Shown here: in pieces, positions 10,968 through 23,964 of the stretch
Layout: every line of letters starts with the position of its first letter
How positions within the stretch are numbered: position 1 is the first letter of the stretch
Assembly (NCBI GenBank): GCA_011947345.1
Contig: JAAVTG010000389.1
Location: 1-53,020 of the forward strand
Source of the DNA: Phytophthora quininea
Lineage: Eukaryota > Oomycota > Peronosporomycetes > Peronosporales > Peronosporaceae
Length of the DNA: 53,020 nt
Direction: 5' to 3'
Made by a program: the position numbers and the translations under genes
The notes under the pieces: generated by a model
Databases searched by the model: none
What the model was told of the DNA's origin: nothing
The model's input: only the letters and a program-made list of their open reading frames with translations

Positions 10968-13245
10968 GATGATGGCCAACTCGTGCCGTACTCTTGGAGT
11001 GGAACGAGCTCTGCTATTTCTCTCAGGGTCGCTTCGGCTGCCAGGTTGGTGGCGTTTTCAATAATAGTTTGAAAGCTGGTAATTACACCAGTAGCTTTTG
11101 GTTGTTCTTTTTTCCTCTTTGTTCTTGCCGGCAAGGTTGCCCTAAGGACAAGCACAGTCGATCCTTCAGTCAATCCGTAAAACATGGCTGCGAACTGTGA
11201 GAGCAACCTTCAGGAAACCTCGGCATCAACAAGCTGCACCAGCAGCTTGATGTATTTTGCTAGCGAGTGACTGGAAATGTGCTCGGAAGACTTGATCCAG
11301 CATGATGACTTGTTAACGGGTTGTCCACGGTCTCTGGCCCATCGCCGTGGCATATCTTCCTATACTTTGTCTTTATTTGGCTGACATCCACACATCAGGC
11401 TCGCACTAATGAAGACGCATGCACACCAAAAGAAGCTGTAGATACCATATTGGTGGTCGTCTGCGGGAAGAGGCAGTATGAGCCTAGCACAATAACCTCG
11501 TAAGGAGTGCATACACCATTCTACAGGTTGCCGGAAGCGTTCGTTCGTAGGCGCCCCAATCATGGTGTCCTCCACACTTCCCAAATCATCCAGAAGTACC
11601 TTCAGAGAAAATGCCAAACATCAGCTGCAAAATGTCGAAGTCACGATGAAAATTTGGTGGAGAGAAAACTCGGTCATGGTTAAACCAACATAATGCATAC
11701 CCAGTACCAGAGGGGCAACAGGAGAAAGAGCGACGATCGGGCCTTGGCTCGTCTCCGCCATCGATGCCAGGAATTGGTATCGGAACAATATCCACCAGTG
11801 CAGCAAAGATCACACTGAGACGTGGAGGGTTGCTTGAACTAGAAGAGCTGAATGCATCACAAGAACATGACGCATGGGAGGTTTGAAAACTTCACCTGGT
11901 GTATCGCCCCACCACTTAAAATGGATATACAAAAGAAGCGATCAGGGAGCGGGGAGGTGGAGCGATACAAAACGGTACGTCAACGAACAGGTGCTTGGAG
12001 TCAACTATATACTGGTGTTATAGAGCTCCCAAGTGGCCAGGCATTACTCGTGTTGCCGAGGATGTGGTTAACTCCCGCTCGACACGGCAACTCCTACATC
12101 AAGCCTAAAGCGGAGGTGGAGTTTGACATATTTCTCTTCTTTCCAGACAGAATACTGTTTACTGAAGATAATCTCGATTATACGGCAATATCCAGAGAGA
12201 CCAGGGTCGTCTCCCTTTAGCATGCTCTTGGATAGCGGAGCCATCAAATACATCTTGTGGGACTGCGACAAACCCACCACAAGACGTGTAAATCAACGCC
12301 AACTTCTTTATTTATGCGCACCTAGACGATTTTGACGCTTCGAGTGCAACATTTTATTGTTGTCTTCATCATGGATGGTATCAATATCCGTTGATGAGTC
12401 TAACAGAAACGCTATTCCCGTTGCTTTTCTGTGAAGGAACTTCCAACGTACATCGATGCTACTCAAAATCGCATAGGCTGTTGGTGCCGAATACCTAGGT
12501 AGGAATTTCGAGGATATGTATCAATTGCCGGTAGATCGTCAATAAATATCGCCCGTCACATTCCAACAATCCATAATCATCTTCATAAGGCTGATCACTC
12601 GCTTACAAAGCTCCCAAAATGGCTCGTCGTCCACGATACGGCTTGACGTTTCAAATTACATGGCCTTTTAGACTCCGTTCTTGCCTTCTTTGGGTTGGTC
12701 GTCTTGCCACGCTGTGTCCCTCTATAATGCCCCTTTAATTCGTCATCCAAAACCAACTTGAGTGGTAGTCTTAATTGTTCCAAATAGCGCGAACTAGGCG
12801 GTTGCATCCGGAGTAACAGCGCGTGGAAACTGGGATCAACGGTGTACAGTTGTAGGATTCACCGGAGCGATCATGTGAAAGCTTTTCTTGCTGTCCATCT
12901 AGTAAAGAATAACGCGCTAAGTGTCTACTAGGTTTTAACCAATGTTAGCAGGTTCTAGACGGTTTTCATCGGGAAAACGTTACGCCGCCCAAAGCAACAC
13001 GAACTGGTACTTCAAGAAACAGATCGCAGTCATTTGTGGTCACGAGTAGACAATTGAAAGCTAACGAATTGTGTTTAACAAAGTCCCAACGTTGGTGGAA
13101 ACTACGTTGTGGTAGCTTACCACAAATTCCTTTCGCTTCACCTTCTAGAAGCGTCCGCACCAGTTTGACCTTTGCTCGGACACTTATGCACACCGACAGA
13201 TTCGAACAGATTCAGCAGCGTCCACATCGTTCTGTCGACTGTGGG
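10968..13245. other. Outer part of the left arm: no recognised gene
   Basis: Short ORFs are mirrored exactly in the other arm (for example the minus-strand ORF at 11360-11617 and its plus-strand twin at 30638-30895, 85 codons; 12068-12280 and 29972-30184, 70 codons). Their identity reflects the duplication and is not evidence of coding function. None shows a known domain or convincing start context. Confidence 0.6.
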
Positions 13246-13600
13246 GGTAGAATTTCTAGCTGCACCAGTTGGGGGACAAGAAGCGTTGGGTTTGAGAGAG
13301 CTGTATGGTGCGTTGGGGTTGAAGATTTAAGTGCCTGTGAAATTGATGATCGACAGCCAGGTTGTGGTTATACAGATTACGAATGAAGCAGGCTCCGCCC
13401 GAGCGAAACATGTCGACGTGAAGTTGAAGATTTTGCATGATTACGCAACTAAGGGTATTGTCAAGACGAAGTACGTCGATAACCAGGAGATGATACCAGA
13501 CCTGATGACGTTCGCCCCTGCCTGCAGAGCGTCTGAAGCTGCTACGAAGTAAGCTTGGTCTGGAAAATGGCGACCGAGTCTAATACTGAGGGAAGTGCTG
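13246..13600 (+). pseudogene. Copia RNase H C-terminal relic, left arm
   Basis: The translation reads like the end of a Ty1/Copia polyprotein: FLAAPVGGQEALGLRELYGAL, then MIDSQVVVIQ (the RNase H Asp-Ser/Asn-Gln motif), SARAKHVDVKLKILHDYA and the YVDNQEMIPDLMT block. A TAA at 13328 interrupts it, and no RT or integrase precedes it, so it is a fossil. Immediately downstream is a purine-rich CTGAGGGAAGTG followed by TGTTGCAAGTG (13599), which resembles a polypurine tract and the start of a 3' LTR. I could not fix the LTR end. Confidence 0.75.
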
Positions 13601-13885
13601 TTGCAAGTGTACCTTTGAGCGAGATTTAAATGTTGAGCATGCAGAATCCTGTAGGACATACAGACGAGATTCTGGCGCTTTGCGCGCGTGCATACATGGA
13701 TAACTTTTCCTTTCATTCATCTTCCGAGCAGAGGTCCTATAGCTCAAAGCGTCTGTTTTGACCATGCGACGACATGTAAAATAGATGTATACTGGACACT
13801 GGTTTACCCGCAGACAGAATGATGGTACCCCAATGCCGACAATCCTGGCGCGCCATTTGTCTCGATTTTCACGGGATCGTGTTAA

Positions 13886-13903
13886 TACAGTACATGTACT
13901 GTA
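13886..13903. repeat. Perfect 18 bp palindrome
   Basis: TACAGTACATGTACTGTA is self-complementary over 18 bp. It lies just beyond the Copia relic, possibly inside its LTR, and its mirror copy is at 27410-27427. No function is evident. Confidence 0.6.
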
Positions 13904-14629
13904 CTTACTGGCCAGTCGATGGCGGTATTTTATTCGTCCTCTATTGTATGTTTTTTTAAAAGAATACAAAATACTTATTTTGTGTTACCTAACCCTATTC
14001 AAAATGATAATATAACAAAAAGAACTTACATTATAACTCAGACTACAGGATATGGTTCGAATGTTCTCTGTAGTTCTTTATACATAGAATATTCCCCGTC
14101 GGCGATATGCAAAATGCGATTTTGGGAAGCAGTGAAAGCAACACAGAACTCGTTGACCAGTGATTGTGCTGTCGTGGGAGGTGTCCAGCAGAAAGGGACT
14201 CACGTGCTGTGGAGGCAAACTGCAAACTGCAAACTGGAGAACGACGTTCCTGTGCTCAGCAGTCACCGTTACCTGCGCCAGCCGTTCACGCGCGTGTGGG
14301 GCGCAGGCCTGCTGGATCGAAGTCCCCTACAAGGAGGGGGAAACCGTGGAAGAGGTTGCAACACTTTTCGCCCGCGTTCTGAATTTTCTCAGTCGGCTTT
14401 GCTATGCCGAGCGTCCATTTCCAAAGTGGCTGGAGAGCAGCGCCCTCTCCACTAGAGACCGTCTTTTGGCGTCGGGCTAAACCACTTGAGCATTTCGAGC
14501 GACCGCAGTCAGTGGGACGCTGGATGCGAAGTTTTATTCTCCCCTTCTGTCCAGGACAGTCTCCTCTTGCCTTTTCCCCCATTACCCCCAGAGAACCGCC
14601 AAGGAACAGCACGACGAGTCTGAGCCGAC

Positions 14630-17350
14630 ATGGTGCGCGTCCTGTCCTGCCGCTTCCTGCGACTGAGCTGCAGCGAAGACGACCACCCGCTCTTCCGTCG
14701 GTACTACGCGAGGTACGAAGGCGTCCTCCTATCGCCAAAGGGTCCACGTCTGTAGACTACTGACTCGTGCCGTTCGTCCCTTAGGAGCAATCGAGAGAAA
14801 GGAATCAAGGTAGGAAGAGGACCCCACGACTGTGATCGTTCGACTTCTTTGGCAACAGACATAACTAACTAAGAGAACAATCTGCTGGCTCCAGCTCTTG
14901 CGGTGCTTCCCGCACTGCTGTCCGGAGCACGTCCAGCGGTGCTACTGCGGCTCCTCTGTGCACGTGCTCGTCACGTTCCAAGCAGAGCTTCCGGTCGTCG
15001 ACCATCAAAACTTGGTCGTCTGCGCTCGCTTCGAGCCGTCGCGCGTGGTGCCGCTCTGGCCCGTCAACCTCGTGGACGCCCCCAGCAACAACAATGCAGA
15101 CGACGCCGGCCAGGAGCACGAGCGCAAACTGCAGCCTGGCAAGGTCGTGTCGCTCCCGGAGACTCTGCTGGGCGCCAACAGTCGGGAGCAGACGATGTGG
15201 ATCCGAGCCGTGAGAGAAGGCGAGGCCAAGCAGCAAACGCTCCCCAAGGTTCGTCCTCCCGAAGTTCTGACTGCTCTTGCTTTGCAGCCAGGCTGCTTGA
15301 CACCGGAACAGCGTTAACCTGCTCGTTTTGTGGCTTGCTGTGTTGCATGGACAACGATCGGATCTGTGATCGACTCGACTATGACAGAATGCCACGCTCT
15401 ACGTCCTCAACAATCATCGCTTCCCAAAGTGGTTCTACAGCTACGACAGCAGCGTGACGAGGACGCAGCGAGAGATGACGCACCACCTGGTGCTCTATAT
15501 TTTCCAGCTTACGGGCTCGAGGTCTCAGAATGGAGACGTTGACGCGCTCGTCCTGGCCCGCCAACAATCTCCAGCGTTTAAGCTCATTTCGTACCGGCGA
15601 TCGGGAAACAATTCGACCGACGCGGGATGTGATTTGCCGGCGCTTGACGTCGTTGGAGATGATTTTTCAGCCATCGATGCAGACTCATCGGAACTGACAG
15701 CCCAATTGTCCTCCAACGCCATGGAAATCGACTCGACCGGGTCAGACCGCGAGGACGCGCTCGAGACCAAACGTGAAGGCGCTGCAACGTTAAATCAGAG
15801 GGGAATGGGTTATGCATTCGCCGTGAGAGCTCCGTGGAGATGCCCGACAGAGCTTTCTGGTACTACGACGGCCGCGCCCGCCAGTTCGACTTGGCCGAGA
15901 AGGCCAAGCATTTGCTCATCCTGTGGCGCTTCCTGCACTACGTGGCGCTTCCTGACGCAGGAATTTCTGCCGATTTATTGCAGAGGGAAGTGCGTCCCCA
16001 CTGGCTGCGAGTCGCCGAATGCCTGCGAGCGCCCAGCGATCGAGTCAACAGTCAACTCTTTGGCGCTCTGAGCTCCTTCCTCCTCTGTCTGTGCAGAAGC
16101 TCAGCGTCGTTTACTACCAGACAGACTCCCACGCGCGACACGGTGGTGATGCAGGCAGCTGCTCACCTTTACTGCGCGCAGTGTCGTCGCGAGCTGTCCT
16201 GTACGCTATTAAGTCGGCGTTCACAGCGAAGGGCGACACCGATGGCCAAAGTCAACCCCGCGAGCGATTCATGACGCTCGTACTAGATCTCTACGAAGTG
16301 CTGGAGGACCTCCTCCAGCTGGGACAGCCAACCGCCTGTGCTGTATTTTCAGGTGGTCGCTTAAATTTGCCAGCACTGGTGGACGAAGTGCTTTCGTTGA
16401 TTTACGGCCAGCAGCGCTTCAACGCACTTCGCTCCGAGGTCTCGGCGTTGCTGATGGGCTACCGATCACAGACCAATTCGCACATGGAGGCGGTGGAGAT
16501 TCTTTTCGACGCCTTTGAGACGCAGCTCCGAGAGCAGATGACAGGTCCCGAGTGGACAGGCGAAGTCGATACAAACAACCGCTGGAGCCGTCGGTGGCTG
16601 CTAGACCCTGGCTCCTTCCACATTAGCACGAGCCAGGAGGCGTCGATGGAGCCTTCTGTCGTGGATTTGGTGCGTTGGCTACACGAATTCGTGTGCGTCG
16701 ACATTGCCGTCCGGACCGATGGGTCCCTGTTTTCGATGCGCTCGGTCACGCCGATCGGTACGGGCCCATCGTCGCTGGAACTGGTGCTGGACGGACGTTT
16801 GCGCACGTTCCAAGCGACTCCGAGTGGCCGTTCGACTCTAATTGTTGCAGGAGGGTGGTCCATCGGCGACTACGTGGCGAGTTTCGGCGATGCTGGGGCG
16901 TTGGAGCTGGATCTGTACGCTTTCAAACCCGAAGAGTCTTTATCAACACAAAGGTCTGACGGCGGCGCCAACAATTTCATCGATTTGAACCGAGTAACAC
17001 GCGTACGGCGTCTTCAAATGACGTTCTTGCTGGAGCAGAACGCCGTTGTAGAGGGCGCTACCACAAACCAGCTCGATCTGTTTGTAATTTTCCACGGTAT
17101 TGTTGCTAATTCAACGTACTCAGCTCGAGAATCTCGTTATGGGAACCAACGCACAGCGCAGCCCACACTATTCAAGATGTCCACCTCCGAGCGCGCAGTT
17201 GCATTGAGAGGGCTATCGTGGGCCGCCCAAATCGAAATTCAGGGCGGTTATGTCGCCGCGCCAGCTCCGTGCGGGTTTCGATCCGAGCGAAGTGGCTCCG
17301 ACGCGAATCAAACTAGTCGCAGCAATATTAACCAAGCGAATTTCAATTGA
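14630..17350 (+). CDS. Unrecognised four-exon oomycete protein, copy L (about 808 aa, two apparent frameshifts)
   Basis: Exons by comparison with copy P: 14630-14712, 14785-14809, 14895-15248 and 15388-17350, all with GT...AG introns of 72-139 bp. The start is MVRVLSCRFLRLSCSEDDHP. Exon 3 has a conserved Cys/His cluster (LRCFPHCCPEHVQRCYC) that could bind metal. Exon 4 has NATLYVLNNHRFPKWFYSYD, then a low-complexity stretch, a helical middle (AEKAKHLLILWRFLHYVALP) and a beta-rich C-terminus with the phrases RRWLLDPGSFHIS, ELVLDGRLRTF and GGWSIGDYVASF. No signal peptide or membrane segment is seen, so it is probably cytosolic. I do not recognise the family. Compared with copy R, one A is missing at about 15811 and one T at about 16172; restoring both lengths gives a multiple of three to the stop. 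Confidence 0.75.
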
Positions 17351-17748
17351 GTGGACACTGCAGGAGTCTCTGTCACCTGTCTTAGGCGAGCAGCTGCGAG
17401 GACAAGTGCTGCATGGAGGTCTGAAGTGACATACTTCAGCTCCGTTCCCTTGGACATAGCGACCAGGTTGGAAGGACGACAGTGTTTACCGATTGTTTTA
17501 ACCTTTTCTTAAAAAAAAAAACATGATGATGTCCTTCGACTTGCACGCTTTAGGTATGATAGCGGCAGCTAGAAAGACAGATGTCCGTGGCACCACCTCG
17601 CTTTTCCTGCCTTGGGTGACGACTATTATTTTTGTGCTCGAGATATTATTTAAAACGCAATGTCACCTCTGCGTGGACAAGTCGGAAGGCCATCCACGAT
17701 CGCTTTGCCTGTTTTTGGTCCATCACAGATGACTTCCTTCCTCTGCAG

Positions 17749-18377
17749 GTTTTCCACGTCCAAGCCGGAGATAACACATTGTTGTACTGCTGCAGCAAAA
17801 CGCACTACGGCACAAAGGAATTGTCCATTGTCTCTCTGACGCCGCGCTCGCACATTATCTCTTGGGAAAGATGCCACTTCGTGAAGATCAGCGGTCGATC
17901 TTAGATCACGCCCAGTCGAAGGTCGAACTCTGGCCAAAGGATTTTAGAGTGCCAAAATCCAATTTTGCGTCTACGCTGCAAAACGAGGACAATTTCAACG
18001 ACGCTCTCGGAACTTCGAGTTCGGCGTCGGTTTGGTTGGAAAAGACCTGAATCGCTAGCTTGGGTCAGCCGTTCGAGCCCCACAGCCTTTCCTTTGCCAT
18101 CGGAAAGATCTGTGCGCGGTGGGAGATGTTTTCATGGGCTCACAGCGCAGACAACGAGACATCCGTCGAAGCTTTACTGCACCAAACACACGGACGTGTC
18201 CTCATCTCTGACGATGACTCGTCAGCTTTGGAGCTCTCTCAACTGATGGTAGAAGTCGCAGGTGTTTGCAGTGTGGTGCGATCGCGTGACGTTTTCATCG
18301 TTCCAGCTTGTTCCACTGCATCTGCCGATGTCATTTTCGCCAAGGTGCCTGCTGTGACCGAGCCGCCTCAACTCTGA
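17749..18377 (+). pseudogene. Decayed unidentified ORF, left arm
   Basis: Fragments of coding-like sequence occur in more than one frame, such as FHVQAGDNTLLYCCSKTHYG, DHAQSKVELWPKDFRVPKSN and QTHGRVLISDDDSSALELSQ, broken by stops at 17901 and 18048. No family is recognised. The mirror copy carries the same stops, so decay preceded the duplication. Confidence 0.35.
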
Positions 18378-18524
18378 GCGTAGATGTGACCTTGAACTGG
18401 GTGACAACTGCTTGCTGGCTGTCGTGAAGCTCTGGTCCGTTCGGGGCGGCATTTACCGGCCGCCGACGCAGACAACTACGCCAACGGCATCTGCACTAGA
18501 CTCGCTGTGGTTGTCGTCGTATGA

Positions 18525-18559
18525 CAAACTGCCCCAAACTGCCCCAAACTGCCCCAAAC
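18525..18559. repeat. 10 bp tandem repeat, 3.5 units
   Basis: GCCCCAAACT is repeated in tandem three times with a partial unit before it. The mirror in the right arm (22756-22790) has the same number of units. Confidence 0.9.
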
Positions 18560-19136
18560 GCCTCACAAGCAAGCACTGCTGCAGCTAATGTGGTGCCCAG
18601 ACCATGCACCGCATGGCCATCGTGAAATCCCCGAGATGTTCCTCGGTGCATGGCAAGGCATGGCAAACTGCAGGCAGTTGAGCTAGTTGAAGTTGTCAGC
18701 CAATCACATTTCACCGCAACATGTAGCGTAAAAATCGTAAATGACTGATTCCTGCAAGAATATGTGGTCTCGGCGTGGATTCCGAGGCTCATACCATCGC
18801 CACCAACTTGCGGAGATTGTTTCTGCTGGTTAATCAACTTATATTTCTTCTTGCGGAGATTGTTTCTCGAGCGATTCCAACCCCAGGATCAAGATATCAA
18901 AGCAAGAATTCAAATGGCGGTGTATTCGCCAGCCAAACGACGACACTCCAAGCACCGAAAGAGGGAGTAGCGCTGCCTGTCGAAGACTCGCGGTCGAGAC
19001 CTTCGAACGCTGCGATTTTAGCGGTCCTGGTCGTCCAAATGTGCTGCTGCAGCCTCATCGACACGAGATCGTCGTGAGATTTATTTCCTGACGCCGGCAC
19101 AGCTTGACAGAAAATATTCGTCGTCAGAATTGAGGT

Positions 19137-22100
19137 CAGGTGGTGCCTGACGGAGTGGTCTGGCGATGAAAAAGCCCGCAGTGCAGGTGTCGAAAATCCT
19201 TGATGCCTCTGGTTCGATGCGCTAACGAGTCATCAGATACTGCATGTGTGACCTGAACATGCGGACTTGCAGAAGCTGGTGACATATTTTTTTGTTTTTG
19301 CAGCAAACGCTTGGTAGTCCACGTGGCCCACTCCGCACCAACCTCCGCGTTAACTACAGGCAAGTCTTTTGAAGTTCCCACGACCAACAGCGCCGAAGAA
19401 GCCCAGCGAAGTAGAGCTTGGGTGTGCAGCGTCCAGGTCGCCCCGTGCAGTGGGATCTCTCTCCTCTAAAAGTGCACGATAAAAAATGAAGCCTCGGACA
19501 GTAGAAGACCCGGGCAACAGCGATACGTTCTTGCAAGTTCACAAATTGGTCAAGTAGTCTTTCAAAGCGCAAGCTCCAGCAGCGGTCGGTTCTTGAGCAA
19601 GTGGGAATCTTCGATGCGTGTGTTCCTCTCCAGACGCCGCTCACCACCTGGTTGCAACGCGCCATTTCCTCTGGCAGCCGGAACAGTAGCTCGCAGCCAG
19701 TGCAATCAGGAACAACCAGACCTGGGGTATATATGATAACCTCACTTTGCCAACCCGCTGCAAGTAGAAACCACTACCCGTCCGCCACATTGCCAGCTTG
19801 TTTCCAGTCGCATCAGCACCACCTAAGTATTTTCACCAGGTTCCCTGCTGGCGTAATACGCCAAAGAATGTGCAGCAGTTGGAGCTGCGCCCAGCAGGTA
19901 TGGAGAACAGGCTTTATCATCATCAACTTCCAGAGAGGCGTCACTTGAATATCTTGACATGTCCCGAATATTAGCACGACACCAGCACGCATCTGAAATT
20001 ACCGCAGCTTCATTCATGTTGGCCATCGATGTCTTGCTGCAGCTCACGTCTTTGCGTCGAAAGGGGCTGGCGCGTCACTTGTCGGTCGGTCGTGCTGTTC
20101 TGCTGCAACAACAACTAACTATAGCAGCTCGGATTGACTTGTAACAAATCCAACGGCCAGACTGAAACTTCGAGGGTCCATCCAGGATTAGGCAGGGATC
20201 GGATTGCCAGGAAGAGTCTTACGTACGGAATTGAGCTCCTAAACAATGGGACGTAACTTCTTGTTTACAGCTTTGACTTTTACTTAGTCCGTCCCTCTTT
20301 ACGAGGGACTTGAAAGAGATTGCATTGGTCCCTTTGCGTTCCAAGTTGGAACTTCCAACTCACCCGGGCTAGACCAGAACACGAGAGGACCGAGGCGTTC
20401 ATGTCTGCATGCTACCAGTCGCTGGCGTCAAAGTGATCTCCTACCGTTAGTCTGAATTGATTGCGATCGATTTAAATTTACTATGGTTTCGACGGATTTC
20501 CAGAACTTTCGCTGGGTGAAGGCGGTCCGACCAGAGAGAGCAAGTAGCCGTGACCGGGGTGACCGCAATGCCAGCGATTGGCGCATCGCAAACGAGTTGC
20601 GAGGGCGCTTCGAGTGCCTTCCGACCGAACGGATGCAGGCTGCATTATGCAGCGCTGCAAAGCTGATTCTTGCTCGGTCTTTGCAAGAGTCCACTGCCGC
20701 CTGCTTCGGAACAGCCATGTCCCCTCGAAATGAGCAGCACTCCAAGTGATAGAATCTTCTGCCCGGGGCAGTCTCTTCGGAGACCGTCATGCAGACTCCG
20801 TGCAAGTGGCGTTTTGGTTGACAATAGCACCGACCAATTCCAACTACGGCAGCGATTGATTGCGCTCGTCCAGGACGTCCACCATACCTGTGATAATGCG
20901 GCTTGGCCGCCCCCAAAGAAGTTCATGCGCTCAGTCCATGGACGCGTCGATTGCTATCGAAGCCGGAAGCCGTTCACGTTGATGTCAGCTTCACTGCTAG
21001 GCGCATCGCTTCCTGAGCCAGTTCGATCCCTGATGTTGCCTGCATTGGCATCGCACTGAGAGCGGATAGACTCCAGTGTTCGATGTGCTCGTGTCGAAGA
21101 CATGGAACCCGTGGAGCTGGCTGGTATCGGATGGTAGTCGGCAGGAACTCCACGTCAATGCTCCCAGTTGCTGGAGACTGGTCTGCAATGTTCAACAACA
21201 ATGACCACTGATACTCTCCGAGGACAGGCAGTGCTGACCAAGATAATCCCAGTCCTCGTGTCAAAGGCCGTTCCTTCTGAAGAGCAGCAGTTGTGAGAGG
21301 GTCGTCGATCACCATGAGGCGTTCATCATCGAGCCGTGTTCGATGCAACGTCCGATCGCTGTCAAAACTGGCAGTGCAACTTCGAGGAGATGCCGGCTCT
21401 GCACGTGTACATGGATTATGTTGGTCACAGCACACCGGGATCCGCGGCTATATTGCTGCCCCGTTGGCCTAGTTTGGATCCATGAGCTAGTGCATCGCAG
21501 CGCGGCAGCAAGAAGACAATCACACCGATATTGCCTTACAAGTTTGTTTTTCTCGCTACTATAACTCGAGACGCAAGTTCAACGATCCCGGTTGGACGTG
21601 TTCCATGAGGCTGTCCTCGTCGCGCCACTGCCGCTGTCGGTGCTTGCTTGCAAACAGAAAGTAGCCCACGAGATGCGATGAGCACAGAACCGGCGGTAAT
21701 AGCATTAAATGTTGCCACCCTGGGAGGAGTTTCTGTTCCGGTTATGGTTTAAACTACCGCCGTTCCTGATTGCGTCGAACGAAACCAGCACGCATGGGCT
21801 TGTTCCGCTGCAGCACATGGAGGCACGTTGGATTTCTAGCAGCGTGTCCTGGATAACTCACATTTCCCAACACCTGACGCACAACATTTAATCCTATCGA
21901 AGCAAAGACGTTTGTTGTGAGCGCTGATGCGGCAGCTAATATTTTAGACGCAGATGGCCAAGGTTAACGATTTCGGATCGATAAATACCTGACCAAGGTT
22001 TGTCTTTTCTTTTCGAAGTGAGGTGCATTGATGTCACTTAAGTCTACCAAGGTTTGTCAACTCTTTTATGGGCAACTGCTTGACGTGAAAGCTGTGGCAT

Positions 22101-22178
22101 TACGACGCGCTATTTTCCAACCGATGCGGCAGCAATGGTTTGGCGTATCTTGCGAGCGCAGTTGCAGGAAAAGAGAGC
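19137..22178. other. Unique spacer of the large inverted repeat (3.04 kb)
   Basis: This sequence is present once. The longest ORFs are minus-strand, 20974-21435 (153 codons) and 20428-20916 (162 codons). The first has a fairly protein-like middle (LGLSWSALPVLGEYQWSLLL) but no recognised domain, and the two are not clearly joined. I see no tRNA, transposon terminus or obvious promoter. It may hold the remains of one minus-strand gene. Confidence 0.5.
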
Positions 22179-22937
22179 ACCTCAATTCTGACGACGAATA
22201 TTTTCTGTCAAGCTGTGCCGGCGTCAGGAAATAAATCTCACGACGATCTCGTGTCGATGAGGCTGCAGCAGCACATTTGGACGACCAGGACCGCTAAAAT
22301 CGCAGCGTTCGAAGGTCTCGACCGCGAGTCTTCGACAGGCAGCGCTACTCCCTCTTTCGGTGCTTGGAGTGTCGTCGTTTGGCTGGCGAATACACCGCCA
22401 TTTGAATTCTTGCTTTGATATCTTGATCCTGGGGTTGGAATCGCTCGAGAAACAATCTCCGCAAGAAGAAATATAAGTTGATTAACCAGCAGAAACAATC
22501 TCCGCAAGTTGGTGGCGATGGTATGAGCCTCGGAATCCACGCCGAGACCACATATTCTTGCAGGAATCAGTCATTTACGATTTTTACGCTACATGTTGCG
22601 GTGAAATGTGATTGGCTGACAACTTCAACTAGCTCAACTGCCTGCAGTTTGCCATGCCTTGCCATGCACCGAGGAACATCTCGGGGATTTCACGATGGCC
22701 ATGCGGTGCATGGTCTGGGCACCACATTAGCTGCAGCAGTGCTTGCTTGTGAGGCGTTTGGGGCAGTTTGGGGCAGTTTGGGGCAGTTTGTCATACGACG
22801 ACAACCACAGCGAGTCTAGTGCAGATGCCGTTGGCGTAGTTGTCTGCGTCGGCGGCCGGTAAATGCCGCCCCGAACGGACCAGAGCTTCACGACAGCCAG
22901 CAAGCAGTTGTCACCCAGTTCAAGGTCACATCTACGC

Positions 22938-23566
22938 TCAGAGTTGAGGCGGCTCGGTCACAGCAGGCACCTTGGCGAAAATGACATCGGCAGATGCAGT
23001 GGAACAAGCTGGAACGATGAAAACGTCACGCGATCGCACCACACTGCAAACACCTGCGACTTCTACCATCAGTTGAGAGAGCTCCAAAGCTGACGAGTCA
23101 TCGTCAGAGATGAGGACACGTCCGTGTGTTTGGTGCAGTAAAGCTTCGACGGATGTCTCGTTGTCTGCGCTGTGAGCCCATGAAAACATCTCCCACCGCG
23201 CACAGATCTTTCCGATGGCAAAGGAAAGGCTGTGGGGCTCGAACGGCTGACCCAAGCTAGCGATTCAGGTCTTTTCCAACCAAACCGACGCCGAACTCGA
23301 AGTTCCGAGAGCGTCGTTGAAATTGTCCTCGTTTTGCAGCGTAGACGCAAAATTGGATTTTGGCACTCTAAAATCCTTTGGCCAGAGTTCGACCTTCGAC
23401 TGGGCGTGATCTAAGATCGACCGCTGATCTTCACGAAGTGGCATCTTTCCCAAGAGATAATGTGCGAGCGCGGCGTCAGAGAGACAATGGACAATTCCTT
23501 TGTGCCGTAGTGCGTTTTGCTGCAGCAGTACAACAATGTGTTATCTCCGGCTTGGACGTGGAAAAA
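22938..23566 (-). pseudogene. Decayed unidentified ORF, right arm
   Basis: Mirror copy of 17749-18377 with the same broken frames. One small change near 23575 in the flanking sequence (AACCTGCAG in the right arm, TTTCCACG preceded by GCAGG in the left) distinguishes the arms. Confidence 0.35.
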
Positions 23567-23964
23567 CCTGCAGAGGAAGGAAGCCATCTGTGATGGACCA
23601 AAAACAGGCAAAGCGATCGTGGATGGCCTTCCGACTTGTCCACGCAGAGGTGACATTGCGTTTTAAATAATATCTCGAGCACAAAAATAATAGTCGTCAC
23701 CCAAGGCAGGAAAAGCGAGGTGGTGCCACGGACATCTGTCTTTCTAGCTGCCGCTATCATACCTAAAGCGTGCAAGTCGAAGGACATCATCATGTTTTTT
23801 TTTTTAAGAAAGGTTAAAACAATCGGTAAACACTGTCGTCCTTCCAACCTGGTCGCTATGTCCAAGGGAACGGAGCTGAAGTATGTCACTTCAGACCTCC
23901 ATGCAGCACTTGTCCTCGCAGCTGCTCGCCTAAGACAGGTGACAGAGACTCCTGCAGTGTCCAC

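Larger units (their letters stand above)
10968..19136 (+). repeat. Large inverted repeat, left arm (8.17 kb)
   Basis: This arm is the reverse complement of 22179-31274. Matching positions sum to 41315 at the inner end and 41313 from 14.6 to 12.9 kb; beyond the solo LTR insertion the sum is 42252. The inner junction is clean: both arms share GAATTGAGGT and then diverge. Differences seen over most of the arm are a few substitutions and short indels. The outermost 250 bp are visibly more diverged. Confidence 0.97.

Noticed and set aside
14040..14060. GGTTCGAATG as a possible tRNA T-loop
   Set aside because: No acceptor stem, anticodon arm or A-box was found around it.
14860..15457. Long overlapping ORFs on both strands in the arms (for example 184 codons plus, 176 codons minus)
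   Set aside because: They are shadows of exon 3 of copies L and R in GC-rich sequence. The frame supported by conservation with copy P is the one reported.
20974..21435. Possible RxLR-type effector: RTLHRTRLDDER near the N-terminus of a minus-strand ORF in the spacer
   Set aside because: There is no signal peptide before the motif; the residues upstream are not hydrophobic. The match is only RxLH with a loose DDER, which arises easily by chance.
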